Program-made: the position numbers and the translations under genes
The notes under the pieces: model-generated
What the model was told of the DNA's origin: nothing
Database searches by the model: none
What the model saw: the letters and a program-made list of their open reading frames with translations, nothing else
In this document: positions 25,393-33,459 of the stretch, in pieces
How the letters are laid out: every line of letters starts with the position of its first letter
How positions within the stretch are numbered: the stretch's first letter is position 1
NCBI RefSeq assembly: GCF_011516635.5
Contig: NZ_CP096255.1
Coordinates: 6,136,501 to 6,200,500, forward strand
DNA length: 64,000 nt
Reading direction: 5' to 3'
Source: Bradyrhizobium barranii subsp. apii
Lineage (GTDB): Bacteria > Pseudomonadota > Alphaproteobacteria > Rhizobiales > Xanthobacteraceae

Positions 25393-26289
25393 TCAGGCAT
25401 AGACCGCGTTCTCCAGCATGCGCGGGCGCGTTCGTTGCTCTTCCATATCCCTGGTTCCGATGACAAGCATATCACCACAAAGCTGCAACACGGCACCCTC
25501 GATCAATCCGCGATCGAACAATTGCCGTGCACATTCCGCGCCAGATTCCAGTGCGGCCGCGACCTCGTTCTGCGACAATTCACCGACATCGCGGGTGACG
25601 AGACGCGCGCCGAGATCGCTGTCGGGCTGAAGATCGTTGGCAGACTTTCTGATGATGCCGGGATGCCCGGGCAGATCGACGGCATTGGCGATGACCGTCG
25701 CGGCCGCATCGGCCTGCGATGCGGTGGCAGCCAGCACCGTGACCGCGTCGGCAATGCCGAGCGAAAAGCTGCGGCCGTGACGCCCGCTGGTCGCGATGCC
25801 GCGCACGGGATCACCGGAGTAGACCCTCATCTTGCGCAGCACGCCGTCACGATCAGGCCGGTCCATCAGGCCGACCGAGAAATGCTCGCCCTCGCCGAGA
25901 TGCAGCGCGATATCACCGCCATTGTTGACATAGGCCTGATCGAGCGTCGCAGCGCCCAGCATGGCGCCAAGGATCTCCTCCGCCACGCTGCCGGCAACCG
26001 CGGCCATCGGCGTAATGAAGCAATCGGCGGCATAGGGTACGACAGCAGCGTGCATCCGACGCGCCACCACGCCCTTCAGCGAAGTCCGCTCCACAGCGGC
26101 CGTCCGCAGTTCCGGCAATTCCGCGCAGAGTTCGTCGAGCAGTCCGGTGAAACGCCGCGCCGCCGCCTCATAGGCCGCGCGCACTGCGTCCGCGTGCCCC
26201 CTCGCCTCCACGATCAGATCAATCGGTCCATCCTGCAAATGCAGCCGCCGGCCACCAGACAGCAATGCGATTTGCGGGAGCCTGGTCAT
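25393..26289 (-). CDS. UPF0280 ApbE-like protein, possible flavin transferase for Hnr
   Basis: A 298-residue protein starting by an ATGA overlap with hnr. It has the ApbE-superfamily outline. YVNNGGDIALHLGEG parallels the ApbE Gly-Gly-Asp metal/FAD segment, GIATSGRHGRSFSLG the TSGxY segment, and IADAVTVLAATASQADAAATVIANAV the C-terminal D-A-V-T-V...ADA..T region. ApbE proteins attach FMN covalently to partner proteins. UPF0280 itself has no proven function. Coupled translation with an iron-sulfur flavoenzyme makes a maturation role attractive, but that is inference. Confidence 0.75.
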   Translation of the reverse strand: MTRLPQIALLSGGRRLHLQDGPIDLIVEARGHADAVRAAYEAAARRFTGLLDELCAELPELRTAAVERTSLKGVVARRMHAAVVPYAADCFITPMAAVAGSVAEEILGAMLGAATLDQAYVNNGGDIALHLGEGEHFSVGLMDRPDRDGVLRKMRVYSGDPVRGIATSGRHGRSFSLGIADAVTVLAATASQADAAATVIANAVDLPGHPGIIRKSANDLQPDSDLGARLVTRDVGELSQNEVAAALESGAECARQLFDRGLIEGAVLQLCGDMLVIGTRDMEEQRTRPRMLENAVYA

Positions 26290-27743
26290 GCCCGGCGTCC
26301 CGGAATCGGGTTCTGCCAGGGCAACTGGCGAACATCTTCGCCGTTCTGCACCTCGGAGAGCGGTTTGACGTAATCCATGTGCCCGCCGAGCGCGGCGTAG
26401 TCCGACAGCTTCATCGTGAATTCGATCGGCGCGACCAGCGCCGGCGTCGGAACATAACCGAACGCGCCCGAAGGCATCTGCGTCACATCGACCATGTAGG
26501 TGATGCCGCCGCCCGGCCAGACATAAACAGGCGCGCCGCCGCTGGTGACGCGCGTCAAAGCGTCCTTGACCGAGCGCGTCAGCCGCACCGGATTGTCGGT
26601 GACGCCCGCGCGCAAGGAGCCGCCGGCCCCCGCCATGAACAACACCGTGCACAGCGCCGGCTCGCAATTCTCCTGGATGCGCTCGACCGAGAACTTCAGG
26701 TCATCAGGCATCTCGGTCTCGACCGGCTTCAGGGCCTCGTCGAGCACATAGTAAGACGAGTGCTCGCCGGTCGTGGAGACCATCAGCATGGAGAGACCAG
26801 GCTTGGCTTCCTTGGCATCGAACGGCCCGAGAATCGCCAGCGGATCGGAGATGTTGGTGCCGCCCCACCCCGTGCCGGGATCGGCGACCTGGAAATAGCG
26901 GCCGGGCGTCGAGCGCCGGCCCTTCATCTTGATGCCGGTGTCGGCGATGTCGAGCAGCTTGCCGGCCTGGTGCTCCGAGAGCACGCCGGTGATGTGGTCG
27001 TCGACGACGACGACCTCGTCGACCTTGCCGTGCCATTGCTTGGCGAACATGCCGATCGTCGCCGAGCCGCAGCCGACACGCATGCGCTCCTCTTTCATGC
27101 CGTTGACGATCGGCGGCTGGCCGGCCTGCACCACCACGCTGGCGCCGCCGTCGATGGTCAGCTCGACCGCCTTGCAATTGGCGAGATCCATCAGCGTGTC
27201 ACAGGTGACGCGGCCCTCTTTCTTGGAGCCGCCGGTGAGATGATGCACGCCGCCGAGCGACAGCATCTGCGAACCGTATTCGCTTGTCGTGACGTGGCCG
27301 ACCGCCTCGCCCTGCGCGCGAACGGTCGCGGTTTCCGGGCCGAGATAGCGGTCGGTGTCGATCTTCACCTTGATGCCGCAATAGGAGAAGATGCCCTCGG
27401 TGACGACAGTCACCATATCGACGCCATCGATCTCGGACGAGACGATGAACGGCGCCGGCTTGTAGTCGGGATAGGTCGTACCCGCACCGATCGCGGTAAC
27501 AAAGGTCGAGGGCTCGTGGACGATCTTGCCGTCCCAGTCTTCGGTGCGACTGAACGGAACGAGCTTGCCGCCGTGCGAGACGGTGCGTTCCAGGATCACA
27601 TGCGGGTCGACGCGGACGAGCTTGCCGTCGTGGTTGGCATAGCGGTCGCAGGCGCCCGCCGCGCCCGGCTTGATGTAGCACATCACCGGACAGGCATCGC
27701 AACGGATCTTGTCGATGGCGGCGCTCGTCGTTTCAGTCACCAT
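26286..27743 (-). CDS. hnr: 6-hydroxynicotinate reductase
   Basis: The protein is 485 residues from ATG 27743; a TTG two codons upstream is less likely. The N-terminus carries RCDACPVMCYIKPGAAGACDR, with four cysteines at 15, 18, 22 and 32 that suit an iron-sulfur cluster. The rest (VSSEIDGVDMVTVVTEGIFSYCGIKVKID, GWGGTNISDPL, MVSTTGEHSSYY, VWPGGGITYMVD) matches the 6-hydroxynicotinate reductase family of nicotinate fermenters. It reduces 6-hydroxynicotinate to 1,4,5,6-tetrahydro-6-oxonicotinate with reduced ferredoxin. It leads the operon and has a perfect operator palindrome 29 bases upstream. The enzyme is oxygen-sensitive in fermenters, so its presence with an aerobic-type dehydrogenase is notable. 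Confidence 0.85.
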   Translation of the reverse strand: MVTETTSAAIDKIRCDACPVMCYIKPGAAGACDRYANHDGKLVRVDPHVILERTVSHGGKLVPFSRTEDWDGKIVHEPSTFVTAIGAGTTYPDYKPAPFIVSSEIDGVDMVTVVTEGIFSYCGIKVKIDTDRYLGPETATVRAQGEAVGHVTTSEYGSQMLSLGGVHHLTGGSKKEGRVTCDTLMDLANCKAVELTIDGGASVVVQAGQPPIVNGMKEERMRVGCGSATIGMFAKQWHGKVDEVVVVDDHITGVLSEHQAGKLLDIADTGIKMKGRRSTPGRYFQVADPGTGWGGTNISDPLAILGPFDAKEAKPGLSMLMVSTTGEHSSYYVLDEALKPVETEMPDDLKFSVERIQENCEPALCTVLFMAGAGGSLRAGVTDNPVRLTRSVKDALTRVTSGGAPVYVWPGGGITYMVDVTQMPSGAFGYVPTPALVAPIEFTMKLSDYAALGGHMDYVKPLSEVQNGEDVRQLPWQNPIPGRRA

Positions 27744-27767
27744 GTCCAAAGCCAGTCGACTGCGGTT

Positions 27768-27787
27768 ATCATTCGTATACGAACGAT
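27768..27787. promoter_or_regulatory. Perfect TTCGTATACGAA palindrome in hnr promoter
   Basis: TTCGTATACGAA at 27772-27783 is a perfect 12-base palindrome. It is flanked by ATC and GAT, giving a near-complete 20-base symmetry. It lies 29 bases upstream of the hnr start on the minus strand, a good position for a repressor. It matches the motif found at 16847-16872 and 27923-27938. Confidence 0.75.
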
Positions 27788-27922
27788 GTTGCGCGCCCTC
27801 CCGAAGGCTGTCAAGCGGCGGTGCGGCGCAAAAGATGCGGCTGCCGCATAAAACCCCATTTGCCTATCCGCTCTGTCCACAAAGAAGGCAGTCGCGCTGC
27901 AGTGCGGCATGCGCGGCTTGCA

Positions 27923-27938
27923 CGTTTGTGTACAAACG
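27923..27938. promoter_or_regulatory. CGTTTGTGTACAAACG palindrome in nicA promoter
   Basis: CGTTTGTGTACAAACG contains TTTGTGTACAAA (27925-27936), a 12/12 match to TTYGTRTACRAA. It lies 56 bases upstream of the nicA start codon on the plus strand. Together with the hnr site it frames the 250-base divergent region that drives both operons. Confidence 0.75.
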
Positions 27939-27993
27939 GTATCGTCGCGACGTAGGTTTTGACGAGCACTTGGCCACGGGCTTGGGAACGAGG

Positions 27994-28476
27994 ATGACGC
28001 AGACACCGATCCGCCTCACCGTGAACGGCAGGATCCACGAGATCACGGCAGCGCCGCAGACGCCGCTGCTCTATGTGCTGCGCAACGACCTCGCACTCAA
28101 CGGTCCGAAATATGGCTGCGGCCTCGGCGAGTGCGGCACCTGTACTGTCCTGATCGACGGCGCCGCCGCGCGCTCCTGTGTGATTCCCGTGAGCGGCTGT
28201 GCAGGCCGCGACATCCTGACGCTCGAAGGGCTCGGCACGCGCGACAAGCCGGACGTGGTGCAGCAGGCCTTCATCGACGAGCAGGCCGCGCAATGCGGCT
28301 ATTGCCTCAACGGCATGATCATGACCACCACGGCGTTGCTCGCGATCAACCCGCAGCCGACCGAGCAGGAGGCGCTGGCGGCGCTGCGCTACAATCTCTG
28401 CCGCTGCGGCACCCATGTCGAAATCCTGCGCGCGGTGATGCGCGCATCCGGCCAGATCACTGAGGCCGTTGATTGA
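27994..28476 (+). CDS. nicA: Nicotinate dehydrogenase small subunit, [2Fe-2S] (NicA type)
   Basis: A 160-residue two-cluster ferredoxin-like subunit of the xanthine oxidase family. The N-terminal cluster motif is CGLGECGTC plus a later Cys (42, 47, 50, 62). The C-terminal cluster is CGYC...CRC (101, 104, 136, 138). It passes electrons from the molybdenum site to the cytochrome part of the large subunit. Nicotinate is hydroxylated to 6-hydroxynicotinate. The start follows GAGG closely; the longer open frame upstream runs through the operator region and is not used. Its stop overlaps the next ATG (TGATG). Confidence 0.88.
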   Translation: MTQTPIRLTVNGRIHEITAAPQTPLLYVLRNDLALNGPKYGCGLGECGTCTVLIDGAAARSCVIPVSGCAGRDILTLEGLGTRDKPDVVQQAFIDEQAAQCGYCLNGMIMTTTALLAINPQPTEQEALAALRYNLCRCGTHVEILRAVMRASGQITEAVD

Positions 28477-31400
28477 TGGCCTCCCCTGTTTCGAACGGAG
28501 CTGAGCGGCAATCCGGTTCGCTCGTCGTCGTCCGCACCGTGGACGAGGTCACATCCGAGACCTTCATCCGTATCACCACGGATGGATCGGTCACGGCCTA
28601 TAACGGCCACGTCGATCTCGGCACCGGGGTCCGCACCGCGCTCGGCCAGATCGTCGCCGAAGAATTGGAGGTGTCCTTTGCACGCGTCGTCGTGGTGCTC
28701 GGCGATACCGCCGTGGTGCCGAACCAGGGCGCGACGATCGCGAGCGAGACCATCCAGATCACCGCCGTCCCCCTGCGCAAGGCCGCAGCGCAGGCGCGGC
28801 ACTTCCTGATCGCGCGCGCTGCCGAGCGGCTGGAGCTGCCGGCCAGTGAGCTCAAGATCGAAGACGGCCTCGTCCGCGGGCACAACCGCAGCGTCAGCTA
28901 TGGCGAACTGATCGGCGGCGAGACCATTCGCCTCGAGCTTGCCGACGACGTCGCTGTGAAGCCTGTCGGCGATTACGCCATCGTCGGCCAGTCGACGCCC
29001 CGCGTCGACCTGCCCGCCAAGGCGACGGGCGAGCTGACCTTCGTGCACGACATCCGCCTGCCCGGCATGCTGCACGGCCGGGTGGTGCGTCCGCCCTATG
29101 CCGGCGTCGATGCCGGCCCGTTCGTCGGCACCAGCCTGATCGCGGTGGATGAATCCTCGGTACGTGACATTCCCGGCATCATTGCCGTCGTGAGCATCGG
29201 CGATTTCGTCGGCGTGGTCGCCGAGCGCGAGGAGAACGCGATCCGCGCGGCGGAGCAGCTCGCGGTGAGCTGGAAGCCGACGCCTCATCTGACCGATCTC
29301 GCCGACGTCGAGACCGCGCTGCGCGCCAATCCATCGACGCCGCGCACGCTGATCGACAAGGGCGACGTCGATAAGGCGATATCAGGCGCGGCCAAGCCGA
29401 TGCAGCGCACTTATGTGTGGCCGTATCAGATGCATGCCTCGATCGGGCCGTCCTGCGCAGTCGCCGATGTCCAGGACGGCAACATCCGCGTCTGGTCCGG
29501 CACGCAGAACCCGCATGTCCTGCGCAGCGATTTGGCGCTCCTGATCGAGCGTCCCGAGAGCGAGATCGAGGTGATCCGCTTGGAGGCCGCCGGCTGCTAC
29601 GGCCGCAACTGCGCCGATGACGTCACCGCGGATGCGCTGCTGCTGTCGCGCGCCGTCGGCCGGCCCGTGCGCGTGCAGCTGACGCGCGAGCAGGAGCATG
29701 CCTGGGAGCCCAAGGGCACCGCGCAGCTCATCGACGTCAATGGTGGGCTCGACGCTGACGGCGGCATCGCTGCTTACGATCTCGCCACGCGCTATCCCTC
29801 GAACGCGGCGCCAACGCTGGCGCTGCTTCTGACGGGCCGGATTTCGCCGGAGCCGCGGTACTCCAGATGGGCGACCGCACCGCGATCCCGCCGTACGACT
29901 ACGACCACATGCGCGTCGTCGCCCATGACATGGCGCCGATCGTGCGCGCGTCCTGGTTTCGCGGTGTCTCGGCCCTGCCGAACACTTTTGCGCATGAATC
30001 CTATATCGACGAGGCCGCGACCGAGGCCGGGGTCGATCCGATCGAATACCGCCTGCGTTACCTGAAGGACCAGCGCGCCGTCGATCTCGTCAATGCGGTG
30101 GCCGAGCGCGCGGGCTGGACGCCCCGGCCGGCCCGCGAAGAGAAAGACGGCGAGGTCGTGCACGGGCGCGGCTTTGCCTATGCGCTCTATGTCCACAGCA
30201 AGTTTCCGGGCTACGGCGCCGCGTGGTCGGCCTGGGTCGCCGACGTTGCGGTGAACAAGTCCACCGGCGATGTCAGCGTCACGCGCGTCGTCGCCGGGCA
30301 GGACTCCGGCCTGATGATCAATCCGGACGGCGTGCGCCACCAGATCCACGGCAACGTCATCCAGTCCACCAGCCGCGCGCTGATGGAGGAGGTATCGTTC
30401 GAGCGCGGCGCGGTGACGGCGCGCGAATGGGGCGCCTATCCGATCATCCCCTTCCCCGACGTCCCCAAGATCGACGTGCTGATGTTGCCGCGTCAGGACC
30501 AGCCGCCGCTCGGCGTCGGCGAATCCGCCTCGGTGCCGAGCGCGGCGGCGATTGCCAACGCGATCTTCGATGCCACCGGCGTGCGCTTCCGCGAGCCGCC
30601 GTTCACGCCGGAAGGCATCCTGAAGGGATTGCACGGTGAAACATCGCCCGTGCCGCAAGCTCTGCCCGCGCCCGCAGCGCCGCCGCCGTCCCGCATCTGG
30701 GAGAATCCGTTCGCCAAGCGCGCCGGCATCTTCGCGACGATCGCGGCCGTCTGCACCGCCGCGATCGGCGTCGGCGCAGCACTCCTGCCCGGACGCGCCA
30801 TCGCGCCGATCGCGCGGCCTGATGCCTCGGTCTATTCCGCGGCGACGATCGCGCGCGGAGAGCAACTCGCAGCACTCGGCAATTGCGCGAAGTGCCACAC
30901 CAGCCTCAATGGCGTGCTCAACGCCGGCGGCCGCGCGCTGGAGACGCCGTTCGGCACGATCTACTCAACCAACATCACGCCCGACGTCGAAACCGGCATT
31001 GGTGCCTGGTCCTATCCCGCCTTCGAGCGCGCGATGCGCGACGGGCTGCACCGCGACGGACGGCAGCTCTACCCCGCCTTCCCCTACACCCACTTCGCCA
31101 AGACCAGCGACGCCGACATGCAGGCGCTCTACGCCTACCTGATGAACCAGCCTTCGGTTCGCGCCACGGCGCCGGCGAATGCACTCGCCTTCCCGTTCAA
31201 CCTCCGCCCGCTGCTTGCGGGCTGGAATGCGCTGTTTCATCAGACTCAAGAATTCAAGCCCGATCCCGCCAAATCCGAGCAGTGGAATCGCGGCGCCTAT
31301 CTCGTCGAGAGCCTCGGCCATTGCAGCGCCTGCCATTCGCCGCGCAACCCGCTCGGCGCGGAGCAACGCGAAGCCTATCTCGCCGGCGGCTTTGCCGAGG

Positions 31401-32044
31401 GCTGGGAAGCGCCGGCGCTGACCTCGCTCTCACGCGCGCCGATCCCGTGGAGCGAGGACGAGCTGTTCGCCTATTTGCGCACCGGCCATTCGCGCTTTCA
31501 CGGCATCGCGGCTGGTCCGATGGCGCCGATCGTCAAGGACCTCAAAGCCCTGCCCGACCCCGACATCCGCGCGATGGCGGTCTATCTCAATTCGTTCAAC
31601 GACACCGCGATCGATACGCGGGGCCAGGATGCACTTGCCGCAAAGCTTGAAGGCTCAACGCAGGTCACGGTGGTGCCGTCCATCGGCGCGCGGCTCTATC
31701 AGGGCGCTTGCGCCGTCTGCCACGAGGTCGGCGGCCTGCCGCTGTTCGGAACTCGGCCCTCGCTCGCGCTCAACAGCAATCTGCACAGCGCGACATCGGA
31801 CAATCTCGTGCAGGTCGTCCTGCACGGGGTCAATGAGCCCGTCTCCAGCGACCTCGGCTACATGCCCGCCTTCAAGAACAGCATGAGCGACGCGCAAGTC
31901 GAAGAGCTCGTCACCTTCCTGCGCCGGCAGTTCGCGCCGGACAAGCCGGCCTGGACCGGCGTCCGCGAGACGATCGCGCGTGCGCACCTCAACGCATTGA
32001 TGGAGCACGACCTAATCGGAAAGCCGCTTCACACTTTGCGCTAA
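28476..32044 (+). pseudogene. nicB: Nicotinate dehydrogenase large subunit (NicB type), single-base frameshift
   Basis: Corrected for one missing base, the product is about 1190 residues, matching NicB of Pseudomonas putida in length and layout. The N-terminal three quarters form the molybdopterin-binding domain (for example YNGHVDLGTGVRTALGQIVAEEL and KATGELTFVHDIRLPGMLHGRVVRPPYAG). After a transmembrane anchor (ATIAAVCTAAIGVGAALLPG) come three c-type hemes: CAKCH, CSACH and CAVCH. Frame breaks between CCGGAG and GCGGTACTC near 29854. Before it the frame reads LLLTGRISPEP; after it, in another frame, AVLQMGDRTAIPPYDYDHM, the expected continuation. Either the gene is inactivated or the base was lost in sequencing. 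Confidence 0.85.
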
Positions 32045-32071
32045 CGCGGCCCTTCGGGTCCGGGTCATGCT

Positions 32072-33040
32072 CTAGCCGTGCTTCTTCGCCTCCACCGGCG
32101 GTGTGCCGTGGGTGTGGAACGACTCGATCGTCTTCAATCCCCACGCCTGGCCCTTCTTGCGCTCCTCCTCGGTCCACACGATCGGCTTCCAGTCGGGGGC
32201 GAGGATGAGGCGCGCGCCGGCATTGGCGACCTCGACGCGGTTGCCGCCAGGCTCGTAGACATAGAGGAAGAACGTCTGCTGGATCGCGTGCTTGTGCGGG
32301 CCGGTCTCGATGTGCACGCCGTTCTCCAGGAAAATATCGGCGGCGCGCAAAATCTCCTCGCGGCTGTCGAGCGCGTAGGTGACATGGTGAAAGCGGCCGG
32401 GCGTACCGGAATGGTCGAGCGAATAGGCAAAATCGTAGCTCTTGTTCGACATCGTCAGCCACATCGCCGCTTCCCGCCCGTCGTTGAGCACGATCTGCTC
32501 GGTGAGGCGGCAGCCGAGATAGTTTTCGAAGAACTCGCGGTTGGCCTTGATGTCGACGGCGAGGCAGTTGAGGTGGTCGAGGCGGCGGACATTGACGCCG
32601 CGCGCGGGAAAGCGTTGAGCCTGGTTCTTCAGCGCAGGTCTAAGCTCCGGCGGCGCCTGGTACCATTCGGTCTCGTAATAGAGCTCGACGATATGGCCAT
32701 CAGGGTCGCGGCAGCGGAAGGTCGGCCCCTGCCCCATGTCGCCGTCGATCCAGCCGATGTCGAAGCCGGAGCCTTTCAGCGCGGCGACGCGGCGCTCAAG
32801 CGCCTGCTGGCTGCGCGCGCGCAGCGCCATATGCTCCATGCCTGATGTCTTCGACGCCGTCAGCTTGAGCGAATAGCGCTCGTAATCGTCCCAGCCGCGC
32901 AGGTAAACCGACTCGCCCTTCTGCCCGCTCACCGTCATGCCCATGACGTCGACGAAGAATTTCAGGCTCTCGTCGGGCTTCGGCGTCAGCAGCTCCATGT
33001 GGCCGAGATGAGCAAGATCAAGGATCGGTTCGGGCTGCAT
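32072..33040 (-). CDS. Extradiol ring-cleavage dioxygenase, catechol 2,3-dioxygenase-like
   Basis: A 322-residue two-domain vicinal-oxygen-chelate protein. The iron ligands are His 156 (RLDHLNCLAV), His 218 or 219 (GRFHHVTYAL) and Glu 270 (EPGGNRVEV), spaced as in XylE-type enzymes (153, 214 and 265). The N-terminal domain is the non-catalytic repeat (LGHMELLTPKPDESLKFF). It would cleave a catechol next to the hydroxyls in the cytoplasm. GGAGG lies just before the ATG; the longer open frame upstream is not used. A 10-4-10 palindrome identical in core to the TetR operator lies about 105 bases upstream, linking it to the pyrone dicarboxylate operon. Confidence 0.9.
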   Translation of the reverse strand: MQPEPILDLAHLGHMELLTPKPDESLKFFVDVMGMTVSGQKGESVYLRGWDDYERYSLKLTASKTSGMEHMALRARSQQALERRVAALKGSGFDIGWIDGDMGQGPTFRCRDPDGHIVELYYETEWYQAPPELRPALKNQAQRFPARGVNVRRLDHLNCLAVDIKANREFFENYLGCRLTEQIVLNDGREAAMWLTMSNKSYDFAYSLDHSGTPGRFHHVTYALDSREEILRAADIFLENGVHIETGPHKHAIQQTFFLYVYEPGGNRVEVANAGARLILAPDWKPIVWTEEERKKGQAWGLKTIESFHTHGTPPVEAKKHG

Positions 33041-33144
33041 GCTTTCCTCCAAGGGTGGCTGCGATCCGCCGGACCGGATCGCACAACCGGACGCAAGGCT
33101 GCAAACGCGCTCGAGCGTACGGGGGCGGCATCCAGGCCGCAGGT

Positions 33145-33168
33145 TCATTTGTACTAATGTACAAATGA
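33145..33168. promoter_or_regulatory. Long palindrome with TTTGTAC-N4-GTACAAA core
   Basis: Arms TCATTTGTAC (33145-33154) and GTACAAATGA (33159-33168) are perfectly complementary around spacer TAAT. The core equals the site in front of the TetR gene at 9044-9061. It sits in the promoter of the extradiol dioxygenase gene, so the same TetR protein, or a close relative, probably represses it. Confidence 0.75.
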
Positions 33169-33459
33169 TTAGGTCCCGTCAACAAATCAAACATGGCCGC
33201 CCAGATCGAGTGACGCGCCAGCCGGGATGACCTCCATCCCCGAACGGCGGACCGACTGGCCGAATGGTAAAATCTTCCTTAAGCGCTGTCGGGCCTATCG
33301 GCCTAGAAAAGCGGCATCCCCCTACCGATTCCGCCCGCAAGTATGCATTAGGAGCAAATCTCTCAACCGAATTGTCGCAGATTTAACAAAGCCCCCGCGC
33401 CTGCCGTTTAACCGTTTGTCCAGCCGCGGCACGCATAGTCAGGGTTAAACCTCTTGCTC
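33169..33459. other. Non-coding gap before the HerA-like gene
   Basis: About 290 bases without a credible gene. It contains AT-rich patches (GGTAAAATCTTCCTTAAGCG and CAGATTTAACAAAGC) that could serve as promoter elements for the HerA-like gene. No RNA gene, repeat or clear operator was recognised. Confidence 0.5.
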
